Positions 26,493-35,919 of a stretch of DNA of 43,215 nucleotides are shown here, in pieces (positions within the stretch are counted from its first letter, which is position 1; each line of letters starts with the position of its first letter). The position numbers and the translations under genes are program-made. The notes beneath the pieces were generated by a model. That model was not told the origin of the DNA, ran no database searches, and saw nothing but the letters and a program-made list of their open reading frames with translations. Source of the stretch: Verrucomicrobiota bacterium (GTDB lineage Bacteria; Verrucomicrobiota; Lentisphaeria; JABSQK01; JAJFLO01); contig JAJFLQ010000068.1 of NCBI GenBank assembly GCA_021772615.1, positions 1 through 43,215 of the forward strand, written 5' to 3'.

Positions 26493-28483
26493 CTCGATGC
26501 GGGATTCCGACACACCGAATCTACAGCATCACCGATTTCGCGAATCGTACGGATCGGCTTAGACAGGAAACAATCCATTCCTGCCTCCCGACATTCGGCG
26601 ATTACCGGATCCGAGACGGAGGCCGTCAGCGCAATGATGGGTGTCGCTACGCCCTGCTGTCGCAATTGACGGGTCGCCTCCAATCCGCCGACGCTCGGCA
26701 TCTGCAAATCCATGAGAATGACATCGAACTCCGACGTGGTCGACTTGTTCACGGCTTCGATACCATTTATCGCCAGCGAGACCACATGACCGAGGGATTC
26801 CAGCATCTTGGTTATCAACGTCTGATTCAGCCGATTATCTTCGGCCAGAAGGATACGGAGGTGCGGCAGCGACTCATGTGTCGACGTGCCGCCGTCGGCA
26901 GCAGCGGTTTCGCGTGACGCATCATTCGCGCGCATTAACGTGGAAATCATGGTATTGAATGTGAACGGTTGGTACAAGATCCGGTCAAAACCCAGTGTAT
27001 TCAGTGCACCACTTAGCCCAGTCTGGGTAGCGACGACCGCCACGAAAAGCGGGACTGTAGTCATGCCGTCGCGTCGCGTCGCGGCAATACATTCACCTAC
27101 CTCCGCATCTATGGTCGACATGTCGATCAGCACGGCATCATACGCACCGTCCGACGCCAGCCTGAGCCCCTCGCTCCGTTCGAGCGCAATGTCGACATCA
27201 AAGCCAAGATCCGAAGTCATGCGTTGGAGAATACGCAGCGCCGTCTCGTTCCGGTGCAGCACCAGAATGCGTCGACCTATTGCGGCAGGCAAATTGCGAT
27301 CAACACCGATCGTCTCCGGATCGCTCGTTTCATTCACCGCGATGGTAAAGGTGAAGGTCGTTCCGGCGCCCAATTTACTGACAACATGGATGTCGCCGCC
27401 CATCAAACGCACCAGTTTTCTGCAAATGGTGAGTCCCAGCCCAGTACCCTCAACGTCCTCCTTCTCTGGTGTTTGCACTTGGCGAAACACGTCAAATATG
27501 GCCGTTTGGTCCGCGTTGGATATACCGCGGCCACTATCGGTCACGCAGATTTCAACCACCGCAACGTCGGCTTCCCGCGACACCACCTTTACCGCAATTA
27601 CGATCTCGCCGGCCTCGGTAAATTTGATTGCATTGCCAAGGAGATTCACCAATACCTGACGCAGGCGCTTCGGGTCGCCTTGCAGCTTCCCAGGCCGATC
27701 AATCATGTCGACCAACAGCTGAACATCGCGCCCGCGGAGGCGCCCCATCACCATTGAGGCGGCATCCATGATGGTGTCCTCAAGATCAAACGGTACATCA
27801 TCAAGCTCAACCCGTCCCGCTTCGATTTTAGACAGATCCAGACAGTCGTTAACCAGATCCAGCAGACCGTCGGCGCTTTGACGCAGAATACCGAGAATAT
27901 TCCGATGATCCGGCAATGTCCGATCGTCGTTTGAAAGCATGTCGATAAATCCAAAAATCGAGTTCAACGGTGTTCGCATCTCATGGCTCAGATTCGCAAT
28001 GAACATGTTTTTCTCCGTCGTCGCTTTCCGGGCGGCCTGCATCGCGACACGTAGTTCATCGTTTGTCTTGAGAAGCTCACGTTCGGCGTTCTGACGGTTG
28101 GCAATCTCGCGGCGAACTTGAGAAAAAATCTTCAACGCACGCTGAATCTTGAGACTCAAAACATCGATATCGAGCGGCTTCTCTACAAAATCGCTACCGC
28201 CTGCCATAAGAAATGTCACCGCCAGATTGATCGATGCGTGGGCTGTCATCATGATCGCGGGCGGCGCGTCGGCATAGTTGTCCCTGATTGCCTCGAAGTA
28301 GTCCAAACCACTCCGGTCCGGCATGGATTGATCCAACAGCAGGACATCAACATCGCCGTTATCGAGATATTTAAATACCTCATCGAGTGAGTCTGCTTCG
28401 ATAACATGGAATTTCTTCTGCAACCGGCGGATGAGCATCCGACGTATCGCCGCATCATCGTCAACGATTAATACTGTAGACAT
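26489..28483 (-). CDS. Soluble hybrid histidine kinase, REC-HisKA-HATPase-degenerate REC-REC
   Basis: 664 residues without membrane segments. Receiver 1 (1-120) has D8-D10 and acceptor Asp51 (LLLDQSMPDRSG). A coiled coil leads to HisKA with His167 (FIANLSHEMRTPL) and an ATPase with NLLGNAIKF, DSGRGI and GTGLGLTI. A second receiver-like domain follows (about 405-520): it keeps an Asp454 (VLIDMS) but the usual acidic pair after strand 1 has become LHRNE, so it probably cannot bind Mg2+ normally. Receiver 3 is complete, with Asp592 (ILMDLQMPSVGG). Input therefore comes through phosphorylation of receiver 1, not through a sensor domain. It is the first gene of the three-gene operon. Confidence 0.92.
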   Translation of the reverse strand: MSTVLIVDDDAAIRRMLIRRLQKKFHVIEADSLDEVFKYLDNGDVDVLLLDQSMPDRSGLDYFEAIRDNYADAPPAIMMTAHASINLAVTFLMAGGSDFVEKPLDIDVLSLKIQRALKIFSQVRREIANRQNAERELLKTNDELRVAMQAARKATTEKNMFIANLSHEMRTPLNSIFGFIDMLSNDDRTLPDHRNILGILRQSADGLLDLVNDCLDLSKIEAGRVELDDVPFDLEDTIMDAASMVMGRLRGRDVQLLVDMIDRPGKLQGDPKRLRQVLVNLLGNAIKFTEAGEIVIAVKVVSREADVAVVEICVTDSGRGISNADQTAIFDVFRQVQTPEKEDVEGTGLGLTICRKLVRLMGGDIHVVSKLGAGTTFTFTIAVNETSDPETIGVDRNLPAAIGRRILVLHRNETALRILQRMTSDLGFDVDIALERSEGLRLASDGAYDAVLIDMSTIDAEVGECIAATRRDGMTTVPLFVAVVATQTGLSGALNTLGFDRILYQPFTFNTMISTLMRANDASRETAAADGGTSTHESLPHLRILLAEDNRLNQTLITKMLESLGHVVSLAINGIEAVNKSTTSEFDVILMDLQMPSVGGLEATRQLRQQGVATPIIALTASVSDPVIAECREAGMDCFLSKPIRTIREIGDAVDSVCRNPASR

Positions 28484-28527
28484 AGTGTCAGCAGCCGTGG
28501 CGTAAGCAACGGACAGATTAAGAAGTT

Positions 28528-28533
28528 ATTATA
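28528..28533 (-). promoter_or_regulatory. Candidate -10 element of the three-gene phosphorelay operon
   Basis: A perfect TATAAT on the minus strand lies 44 bases upstream of the ATG at 28483. The best -35-like sequence (TTGCTC) is too close, at 13 bases, so promoter strength may depend on an activator. Further up, a TTGACA overlaps the aroA-aroK stop codon (28667-28662), but 17 bases on there is only TAAAGC. The same gap has a hairpin ACGCGGTCCCGCGT (28584-28597) with no T tract. Confidence 0.35.
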
Positions 28534-28663
28534 AGTTCCCCAACCAGAGCAAGTACTATATCGGAGGGCTACGGGAATGCAATACGCGGTCCCGCGTTCA
28601 CCAGTACGCGCAGGAATCGGACCATTGAGAAGCGCACTGCTTTATGACATGGCGAAGCAAGTG

Positions 28664-30490
28664 TCAAAGAAATACACGCTCTAGATTCGCTTGCACCACC
28701 GTGCCTCCAGTATTGTCCCAGACGTAATCGGCGGTAGTCAGATAACGCGACCGCCGCTCGAGCCAGACACGCGATATTTCTGTGGCGAGATCAACACTGG
28801 TGTGTAGCGCAGGCCGCTTCTTGCAATCCAGAATACGTGAAGCAAGAACGCGCGGATCTGCGAACACAAAGATGACGATGCCGATCGATCGCAGGAAACG
28901 CATCACATCGTCCGATAGAACGACACCGCCGCCCGTGGCGATCACGAGGGGACCACTTGCATTCCTGAAAATCGACACGTCGGCAGCGTCCGGCGGACCG
29001 CAGTAGGCACGTTCGATCGTACGGAACTCGTCCCATCCGGCGTCACGTACGATCTCGGTAATCGCCCTGCCCTCGCCCGCCTCAATGGCCTCGTCGACAT
29101 CGACAAACGCCCGACCGAGATGCCGGGCAATACCGGGTCCCAGGAAACTCTTCCCGGCACCGCGCATACCGGTGAGTACAACGTGGCGGTCACCGGCCTC
29201 GACAGGATGCAGATAGGTACGTTCGAGGTCGTCGAAAAACTGCGGATACGTCTTGCTAGTACAGTGGGGATTCGCCAGCGTAATACCAGGGACGACGGTC
29301 CCGAAAACCGCAAAACACATTGCCATGCGATGGTCGTTATATGTATCGACGACCACATTCGCCGGCTTGGGAACGGCCGGAACGTCATCAGCACCCGCGA
29401 CGTGCCGATGCCGTGAATACGTACCCGTGATCGTGATCGATGACGACGTTGTCGTGGTGGCCGCGCCGACGCGGCGTAACTCGCATGCGAGAGCGGATAA
29501 CCGGTCGGTTTCCTTGATCCGCAGATTGGCCACATTGGCCACAGTGGTCGAGCCGGCAACGAAAGGCGCCGCAACAGCCAGGGTCATCGCCGCATCCGGC
29601 ATGCGGTTCATATCGATCTCGCCGCATCCGACGCGCGCCAGCGCCGACGCAAAATCGGCGTCGCCCTGAATCGATGTTTCCGGTTCGAGGTTTGCAAAAT
29701 CCACTGTACCGCCATGTAGGAACTGCAGCGCCATGAAATAGGTCGCCGCGCTGGCATCGCCCTCGATGGCAAAGTCCGTGGCCCGATATACCTGCGGGCG
29801 TATCGTAACAGTCGTGTAATTGTCGTTGACTACATCGATACCAAATGCCCGCATGACGCCGATTGTGATATCAATATACGGCTTTGAAACCAGATCGCCG
29901 ATTACTTCCAACCGAAGCGGTCTGCCAAGCAGGGGCGCGGTCATCATGATGGCGGAGAAATACTGGCTGCTGCGGTCCCCTCTCATGCGAATACAAACCT
30001 CGCTGCCGAGCGCAGCCCGGTCAATCGGTGAAATACGAATCGGCGGATAATCCGCTTTGTCCAGGTACACAATTTTGGTGCCGATTTGACGCAAACCATC
30101 CACCAGATCCGCTATCGGCCGCTCCTGCATGCGCTCGTCGCCGGTGATGGTCGTAACCGCCGGCCGTGCCACTGCGGCAGCGGTAAGAAAACGCGTGGCA
30201 GTACCGGCATTTCCCAGATACAACTCGACATCGTTTTGCCCCAACACGTCCGACCGGCCGCGCACAATCAGCGCTTCTCCAGTGTCCTCAATTGCAATTC
30301 CCATTTTGCGCAGGCCGGCGATCATAACCTTCGTATCATCGCTGTGAAGCGCCCCGTAGAGCCGGCTCGTGCCGTCCGCGAGCGCGGCGCAGAGCAGCGC
30401 CCGATTCGTGATCGACTTCGATCCCGGCAGCGTGATCACGGCCTCGACAGGCTGTCGCATTGGTATGATTTCTCTATATTCCATAATCAC
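28664..30490 (-). CDS. aroA-aroK: Bifunctional 3-phosphoshikimate 1-carboxyvinyltransferase / shikimate kinase
   Basis: A 608-residue fusion of two shikimate-pathway enzymes. Residues 1-430 are EPSP synthase: LPGSKSITNRALL, LYLGNAGTATRFLTA, QERPIADLVDGLRQIG, MPDAAMTLAV with the catalytic Asp, RIKETDRL, YNDHRMAMCFAVFG and CTSKTYPQFF, so the full active site is present. From about 433 a shikimate kinase follows: P-loop GMRGAGKSFLG, FVDVDEAIE, IATGGGVVLSDD and a C-terminal lid region. Shikimate kinase makes the substrate of EPSP synthase, so the fused order (AroA first) is the reverse of the reaction order. The start is GTG 30490, overlapping the mutS stop as GTGA; ATG 30484 is an alternative. 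Confidence 0.93.
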   Translation of the reverse strand: MIMEYREIIPMRQPVEAVITLPGSKSITNRALLCAALADGTSRLYGALHSDDTKVMIAGLRKMGIAIEDTGEALIVRGRSDVLGQNDVELYLGNAGTATRFLTAAAVARPAVTTITGDERMQERPIADLVDGLRQIGTKIVYLDKADYPPIRISPIDRAALGSEVCIRMRGDRSSQYFSAIMMTAPLLGRPLRLEVIGDLVSKPYIDITIGVMRAFGIDVVNDNYTTVTIRPQVYRATDFAIEGDASAATYFMALQFLHGGTVDFANLEPETSIQGDADFASALARVGCGEIDMNRMPDAAMTLAVAAPFVAGSTTVANVANLRIKETDRLSALACELRRVGAATTTTSSSITITGTYSRHRHVAGADDVPAVPKPANVVVDTYNDHRMAMCFAVFGTVVPGITLANPHCTSKTYPQFFDDLERTYLHPVEAGDRHVVLTGMRGAGKSFLGPGIARHLGRAFVDVDEAIEAGEGRAITEIVRDAGWDEFRTIERAYCGPPDAADVSIFRNASGPLVIATGGGVVLSDDVMRFLRSIGIVIFVFADPRVLASRILDCKKRPALHTSVDLATEISRVWLERRSRYLTTADYVWDNTGGTVVQANLERVFL

Positions 30491-33003
30491 ATGTCAAACA
30501 GTGTCGGTTGATCGCGTTGTCGGCGCTGCCGTCGATTCGACCGCGCCAGTTTCGGTTTACGGTCGTCATCGTCGTAGGCATTACCCTCGAGATTCGCGAG
30601 AATCTCCGTTGCCCGTAACAGGACATCCTGCGGCAACCCGGCAAGTCGCGCGACATGAATGCCGTAACTCTTGTCGGCAGGCCCCGGAAGAATCTTACGA
30701 AGAAACCGTATATCGTCGCCGTCCTCGCTCACGGCCACGTTGTAGTTGCGCACGCCAGACTTGGTCGATGCCAACTCTGTAAGCTCGTGATAATGCGTTG
30801 CGAACAACGTGCGTGCCTGCAATGCCGGATTGTCGTGAATAAATTCTGCTACAGCCCATGCAATGCTGAGACCGTCAAACGTGCTGGTGCCTCTGCCGAC
30901 CTCATCCAGGACGATCAGGCTCCGCGATGTAGCGTTGTTGAGGATGTTGGCGGTCTCGAGCATCTCGACCATGAACGTACTCTGACCCCGGGATAGGTCG
31001 TCGGCTGCGCCGATCCGGGTGAAAACACGATCCACCAAACCGATTGTTGCCGACTCCGCAGGTATGTAACTTCCGGTCTGCGCCATGATCACAAGCAGCG
31101 CCACCTGCCTGATATACGTGGACTTGCCGGCCATGTTCGGCCCGGTGATCACAAGCAGGCGGTCCGTTGTCACGTTCATGACCGTGTCATTGGGTACAAA
31201 CGCGTAATCCTGATCGAGATGATCAATTACCGGATGTCTGCCGGCCTGAATCTCGAGCGTCGGCTCGTCAACAATCTCCGGACGGCAATAATTATGGGTA
31301 AGTGCGGTGTCGGCCAATGCTGACGTACAATCAAGTTGCGCAATGGCGTGGGCGGTCTTCTGAAACAGCGCAGTATTCGCAATTACACCTGCGCGCACCT
31401 CCTGGAAAAGCTCGTATTCCAGCGCCTTGGCCTTGTCTTCGGCACCGATAATTTTGTCCTCTATCGCCTTCAGTTCCGGCGTGATGAAGCGCTCTGCGTT
31501 CACCAGCGTCTGCTTGCGAACATAGTTTTCCGGGATCTGATCGAGGTAGCTCTTGCTGATCTCGACATAGTAGCCGAAGACCTTGTTGTAACGCACCTTC
31601 AACGACTTGATACTGGTCCGCTCGATTTCGGAACGTTGAAAATCAGCGATCCAGTGCCTTCCCTCCGTCGCTGCCTGCCGGAGGTCATCGAGGTGCGGAT
31701 GGTATCCGGAATTGATGATGCCGCCGTCCCGAATGGTCAACGGCGGACTGGCAACAATGGCCCGTTCGATCTGGTCAACGATCTCGGGCATTGTTTCTAA
31801 GTCTGCACATAGCCGACCCAGCAAATCCGATGACGTCGTAAAACCCAGAATACTCTTCAAGTCCGGCGTCGCCGTCAAAGCGGCATGCAGAACCACCAAG
31901 TCCCGTGCGTTTGCCGACCCAACATTCAGCCTGGTAATCGTGCGTTCAAGGTCCTTCACTGCACCCAGAACCTCCCGGAATTCGGACAGTAGAATCGGAT
32001 CGCCGACGAATGCGGCCACCGCATCAAGTCGTTGTATGATCTCACAGCGGTCTCGAAGCGGTCGCAGGATACGGTCCCGCATGAGCCGACTGCCCATCGG
32101 CGTTACGGTTCGATCCAAAACACTGAGTAGTGTGGCATTTCGCTGGTCTGAAAAAAGCGAGTCGACAAGTTCGAGGTTGCGCTGCGATGCTCGATCGATG
32201 AGCATGAACGAGGTTAGTGCGTACGGCTGTAACCGTCTTATATGGTCAGCCTTGCGACGCAGATTGTGCTGTGCATAATACAACACGGCACCTGCCGCGC
32301 GAACCGCTTCCGGATAGGCCCGGCATCCGAATCCATCGAGCGAGGCAACGCCAAACTGACGTTTCAGCAGGTCATCACAAACGCCCGAATCAAAGGTCCA
32401 GTCGTCAACCGAGGTCCAGCTGATATGGTGCAGTTCACCGGCAAATCCGTCATGCATGATCTGCCGGTGCATGGACTCGGAGATAATGCATTCGGCCGGG
32501 TGCACACGATTGAGTTCGACTTCAAGCAGCTCGCGGTTGTCAACTTCCGTAATACGAAAATCGCCCGTACTAATATCGAGTGATGCGATACCGAAAACGC
32601 CCTTGGCGGATTCGAACAGACCGGTGAGATAATTGCTTTTCCCGGATTTCAGGACGTTGCCTTCGACAATGGTCCCTGGCGTGATCACCTGAGTGATCTC
32701 GCGCTTCACCAACCCCTTTGCCACCTTCGGATCTTCGACCTGCTCGGCAATCGCGACCTTCACACCGCTTTCGAGTACGCGCGTGAGATAGTTCTCGAGT
32801 GCATGATAAGGAATGCCGGCCATTGCCACGCCGGAACGTTTGGTGAGCGTAATGTCCATCAACCGGCTACCGGTAACGGCATCCTCGAAGAACATCTCGT
32901 AGAAGTCGCCCATACGGAAGAGCAGAAGCGTATCGTCGGAGATCTCCGCCTTCGCCTTCCGGTATTGCGCCATCATCGGCGTTAATGTTTTTTCTTTTAC
33001 CAT
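30487..33003 (-). CDS. mutS: DNA mismatch repair protein MutS
   Basis: An 838-residue MutS. The mismatch-reading N-terminal domain has LTPMMAQYRKAK and the Phe-x-Glu loop in FRMGDFYEMFFEDA. Connector, lever and clamp domains follow, then the ABC-type ATPase with Walker A GPNMAGKSTYIRQ, signature LSRGQSTFMVEM and Walker B LIVLDEVGRGTSTFDG. MutS recognises mismatches and recruits MutL. I chose ATG 33003, which begins MVKEKTLTPMM as in the family. The open frame extends 51 codons further, into the end of mreB, with sequence that does not look like protein. mutL and mutH are not in the window. The gene is translationally coupled to aroA-aroK by a GTGA overlap. Confidence 0.96.
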   Translation of the reverse strand: MVKEKTLTPMMAQYRKAKAEISDDTLLLFRMGDFYEMFFEDAVTGSRLMDITLTKRSGVAMAGIPYHALENYLTRVLESGVKVAIAEQVEDPKVAKGLVKREITQVITPGTIVEGNVLKSGKSNYLTGLFESAKGVFGIASLDISTGDFRITEVDNRELLEVELNRVHPAECIISESMHRQIMHDGFAGELHHISWTSVDDWTFDSGVCDDLLKRQFGVASLDGFGCRAYPEAVRAAGAVLYYAQHNLRRKADHIRRLQPYALTSFMLIDRASQRNLELVDSLFSDQRNATLLSVLDRTVTPMGSRLMRDRILRPLRDRCEIIQRLDAVAAFVGDPILLSEFREVLGAVKDLERTITRLNVGSANARDLVVLHAALTATPDLKSILGFTTSSDLLGRLCADLETMPEIVDQIERAIVASPPLTIRDGGIINSGYHPHLDDLRQAATEGRHWIADFQRSEIERTSIKSLKVRYNKVFGYYVEISKSYLDQIPENYVRKQTLVNAERFITPELKAIEDKIIGAEDKAKALEYELFQEVRAGVIANTALFQKTAHAIAQLDCTSALADTALTHNYCRPEIVDEPTLEIQAGRHPVIDHLDQDYAFVPNDTVMNVTTDRLLVITGPNMAGKSTYIRQVALLVIMAQTGSYIPAESATIGLVDRVFTRIGAADDLSRGQSTFMVEMLETANILNNATSRSLIVLDEVGRGTSTFDGLSIAWAVAEFIHDNPALQARTLFATHYHELTELASTKSGVRNYNVAVSEDGDDIRFLRKILPGPADKSYGIHVARLAGLPQDVLLRATEILANLEGNAYDDDDRKPKLARSNRRQRRQRDQPTLFDM

Positions 33004-33082
33004 AGATAAACGGAAGCGGCTGCAACGGACGCCGGGGTTGAGACACTGGGGCAACAAAGCAGGTAGAATGTCGTATCGGCGG

Positions 33083-34108
33083 TTACAGCGACTCGATAAA
33101 ATCAAGCCCCTCAAGGGCGATGCCTGTTCCTTTCGCCACCGCCAGTAACGGCTCATCAGCGATTGTGACGGGGAGACTTGTTTCCTGCGAAATCGTCATT
33201 TCCAGGCCACGCAACAAAGCCCCACCGCCGGCAAGAACCACGCCGTGGTCGATCAGGTCGCCCGACAGCTCGGGTGGACACCGCTCGAGTGTCGTGCGCA
33301 CCGTCTCAACAATCTGTGTAACCGGCTCCTCCAGCGCTTCTCGTATCTCAGTCGATGAAATGGTGATCGTCTTCGGCACTCCGGAATTCAGGTCGCGCCC
33401 CTTTACTTCCATCGTCAGTTCCTCCTTCATCGGATACGAACTGCCAATAGCGATCTTGACATTTTCCGATGTCCGCGGACCGATCAGGAGGCTGTAGTTG
33501 CGCTTGATGTGACGCTCTATGGCGGCGTCCATACTGTCGCCACCAGTGCGTACGCTGCGCCATTCGACCGTGCCCCCCAGGGATATGACCGCAACCTCGG
33601 TCGTACCACCGCCGATGTCGACGATCATATTGCCCATCGGCGACTGCACCGGAAGGCCGGCGCCAATGGCCGCCGCCATCGGTTCTGTAATCAACTTTAC
33701 CTCGCGGGCACCCGCACGGTCTGCGCTGTCTTTCACGGCACGGGTCTCTACTTCCGTAATGCCGGACGGCACCGCGACCAGAATCCGAGGCTGGAATATT
33801 TTGGACCGGCTATGGACCTTTTGAATGAAATACCGCAGCATCTCCTCAGCGATCTCGAGGTCCGCAATGACGCCCTCCTTCAACGGCCGAATGGCCTCGA
33901 TCGTCCCCGGCGTGCGCCCCAGCATGTTCTTCGCCTCTGTCCCGACCGCCAGCACTTTCTTGGTCTCAATATGTATGCCGACTACCGACGGCTCGCTGAG
34001 GACAATTCCCTGGCCACGCACGTACACGAGACTGTTCGCGGTACCAAGATCTATGCCGATGTCGTTCGAAAAAACATGCCTGACACGCTGTATTATATTA
34101 AAACTCAT
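33083..34108 (-). CDS. mreB: Rod-shape-determining protein MreB
   Basis: A 341-residue bacterial actin. It has the phosphate 1 loop IGIDLGTANSLVYV, EPSVVGI, the KEGVIADLEIAEEMLRYFI block, VAVPSGITEVETRAV, phosphate 2 region VDIGGGTTEVAVISLGG, the GGDSMDAAI helix and the adenosine motif VVLAGGGALLRGL. MreB filaments on the inner membrane organise the elongasome together with RodA. I chose ATG 34108 because the family starts there; the frame also opens at TTG 34135. mreC and mreD, which commonly follow mreB, are absent: mutS comes next, 79 bases on. uppS lies 45 bases upstream on the same strand, so lipid carrier and cytoskeleton genes probably share a transcript. Confidence 0.95.
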   Translation of the reverse strand: MSFNIIQRVRHVFSNDIGIDLGTANSLVYVRGQGIVLSEPSVVGIHIETKKVLAVGTEAKNMLGRTPGTIEAIRPLKEGVIADLEIAEEMLRYFIQKVHSRSKIFQPRILVAVPSGITEVETRAVKDSADRAGAREVKLITEPMAAAIGAGLPVQSPMGNMIVDIGGGTTEVAVISLGGTVEWRSVRTGGDSMDAAIERHIKRNYSLLIGPRTSENVKIAIGSSYPMKEELTMEVKGRDLNSGVPKTITISSTEIREALEEPVTQIVETVRTTLERCPPELSGDLIDHGVVLAGGGALLRGLEMTISQETSLPVTIADEPLLAVAKGTGIALEGLDFIESL

Positions 34109-34153
34109 GTTCGGCTCTGAAAATATTGTTTGCAACCCATCGGGACACAGCCG

Positions 34154-34966
34154 TCAGCGACCGTAACGGCGACCACGAAAATGATACGATCTAATCGCCC
34201 GGAGCAAGTCAATCTTGCGAAACTCGGGCCAGTAGGTATCACAGAAATAGTACTCGGAATAGGCACTTTGCCACAAGAGAAACCCGGACAACCGGACTTC
34301 GCCGCTGGTTCTGATAATCAAATCGGGGTCAGGCAGCCCGGACGTGTACATGAACGAGTCGATTGCTTCCGGCTTCAGCTCAGCAAGTAGCTCGTCAATA
34401 GGACGCCCGGCTTCGATCTGCTCGGTGAGAAAGTCGCGACATGCGTCCGTAATCTCCTCGCGGCCACCATAAGCGATCGCGATATTTAACACATGCCGCT
34501 CATAAGATGCAGTCTTTTCCTCCATTTCGCCAATCGCGTTCTGCAAACTCTCAGGCAATAGTTTTGTTCGCCCGATGTACTTGACTTTGACACGGTTTTC
34601 GTGCAGGTCAGGACGGAGGATGTAGTCCCTGGTTTTCGCTTCAATAAGTTTCAGCAACCCTTCGACTTCGTCCTGATCGCGGTTAAAGTTATCGAGCGAG
34701 AAAATCCAGATCGTCACCACCGGTATGTTCAGTTGGAAACACCAGCGCAGGACATCACTGAGCTTGTCGGCGCCGCGGTCATGCCCGGCCATAAATCCGG
34801 CCAGCCCGAGCGTACGGGCGTAGCGGCGATTGCCGTCGAGAATAATACCGATGTGCTGCGGTAGCTGCCACGTCTGCGCGGCATCGGTCAATCGCTTCAA
34901 ATACAGCCGGTAGAACGGGGTTTTCAGAACGGATTTAAGAATGCTGGCGAGACGTTTCACGATCAT
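34154..34966 (-). CDS. uppS: cis-Prenyltransferase, probable undecaprenyl diphosphate synthase
   Basis: A 270-residue cis-prenyltransferase that extends farnesyl diphosphate with isopentenyl units to make the C55 lipid carrier for wall synthesis. The opening motif reads GIILDGNRRYAR (Asp is the Mg2+ ligand), followed by GHDRGADKL, FSLDNFNRDQDEV, LNIAIAYGGREEI, PDPDLIIRTSGEVRLSGFLLW and a C-terminal RSYHFRGRRYG. Most bacterial UppS proteins have DGNGRWA; the DGNRR form is commoner in archaeal, eukaryotic and short-chain actinobacterial enzymes, so product chain length is less certain. There is an N-terminal amphipathic extension of about 35 residues before the catalytic core. It is divergent from ung and upstream of mreB. 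Confidence 0.88.
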   Translation of the reverse strand: MIVKRLASILKSVLKTPFYRLYLKRLTDAAQTWQLPQHIGIILDGNRRYARTLGLAGFMAGHDRGADKLSDVLRWCFQLNIPVVTIWIFSLDNFNRDQDEVEGLLKLIEAKTRDYILRPDLHENRVKVKYIGRTKLLPESLQNAIGEMEEKTASYERHVLNIAIAYGGREEITDACRDFLTEQIEAGRPIDELLAELKPEAIDSFMYTSGLPDPDLIIRTSGEVRLSGFLLWQSAYSEYYFCDTYWPEFRKIDLLRAIRSYHFRGRRYGR

Positions 34967-35069
34967 CAGTTAACTCTATTGAAGGTTGGCGCATATTACC
35001 AGATATATTCGCAATTAAACCGGCGATTCGCATTATTTCAATCGCTTCACCGACAAACACGGATCTGTG

Positions 35070-35831
35070 ATGGATGCCGACAATCAGCTGGATTTATTCG
35101 CGGGCAACACGCAGCCGCCCCCGTCCGCGCCGCCAGGCGCTCCGAGACCGCCGCCGAAAATGGAACCGTCGTGGTTGCGTGTTCTCCAACCGGAGTTCGA
35201 CAAACCCTACATGCAGCGGTTGCGTGCGTTTCTGGTCGAGGACAAGCAGTGTCACGTGATTTACCCGCGCGGCGCGGATATTTTCAACGCATTCTGGCTC
35301 ACGCCGCTGGACGACGTACGCGTCGTGATTCTGGGACAGGATCCCTACCACGGACGCGGCCAGGCACACGGGCTTTGTTTTTCCGTTCAACCCGGCGTAC
35401 GGCCGCCGCCTTCGCTGGTGAACATATTTCAGGAGTTGCAGAAGGATCTGCAGATTCCGAAACCGCCCCACGGCTGTCTTACCCCGTGGGCACGTCAAGG
35501 TGTCTTCCTGCTGAACACCGTCCTTACTGTGCGCGCCGGCCAGGCACATTCCCACGCGGGCAAGGGCTGGGAAACATTCACGGACACGGTAATCTCGGCA
35601 CTGAGCACGCACCGCGACCATCTGGTGTTTGTGCTCTGGGGCCGGCCGGCGCAACGCAAGGCCGCGCTCATCGACCAGACCCGCCACCTGGTCCTGACGG
35701 CGCCGCATCCGTCACCGTTTTCGGCACACAGCGGCTTTTTCGGCTGCCGCCACTTCTCGCAGATCAATACCTACCTGGAAAGCGCCGGCATTGATCCCGT
35801 GGACTGGCGGTTGGATGACCAGCCGGAGTGA
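35070..35831 (+). CDS. ung: Uracil-DNA glycosylase, family 1
   Basis: A 253-residue base-excision enzyme that removes uracil from DNA. The water-activating motif is [18 protein letters not shown], followed by [24 protein letters not shown] with Asn for uracil recognition, [14 protein letters not shown], and the minor-groove intercalation loop [17 protein letters not shown]. The N-terminus carries an extra Pro-rich segment ([15 protein letters not shown]) not needed for catalysis. Translation may start at GTG 35067 or ATG 35070; I prefer the ATG. The gene is divergent from uppS and convergent with the tolC-like gene. Confidence 0.95.
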   Translation: MDADNQLDLFAGNTQPPPSAPPGAPRPPPKMEPSWLRVLQPEFDKPYMQRLRAFLVEDKQCHVIYPRGADIFNAFWLTPLDDVRVVILGQDPYHGRGQAHGLCFSVQPGVRPPPSLVNIFQELQKDLQIPKPPHGCLTPWARQGVFLLNTVLTVRAGQAHSHAGKGWETFTDTVISALSTHRDHLVFVLWGRPAQRKAALIDQTRHLVLTAPHPSPFSAHSGFFGCRHFSQINTYLESAGIDPVDWRLDDQPE

Positions 35832-35905
35832 CGCATACAACACTATTGCCCCTATTAAAACGGTTGACTTGGTTGCGGGCTGCGGCCGGCCGGCGGGATG
35901 CGTCA
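35829..35905. repeat. Long-range inverted repeat between convergent ung and tolC-like genes
   Basis: TGACGCAT (35829-35836, starting at the ung stop codon) and ATGCGTCA (35898-35905) are perfect complements. They enclose a GC-rich stretch with a CGGCCGGCCG core. It could act as a bidirectional transcription barrier between the convergent genes, but no T tract follows on either strand. Confidence 0.25.
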
Positions 35906-35919
35906 ATGAATCATCGCAG

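Noticed and set aside
34979..35794. A 271-codon plus-strand frame overlapping ung
   Set aside because: Ung in the other frame has all catalytic motifs; this frame is Arg/Ala/Gly-rich and has no motif.
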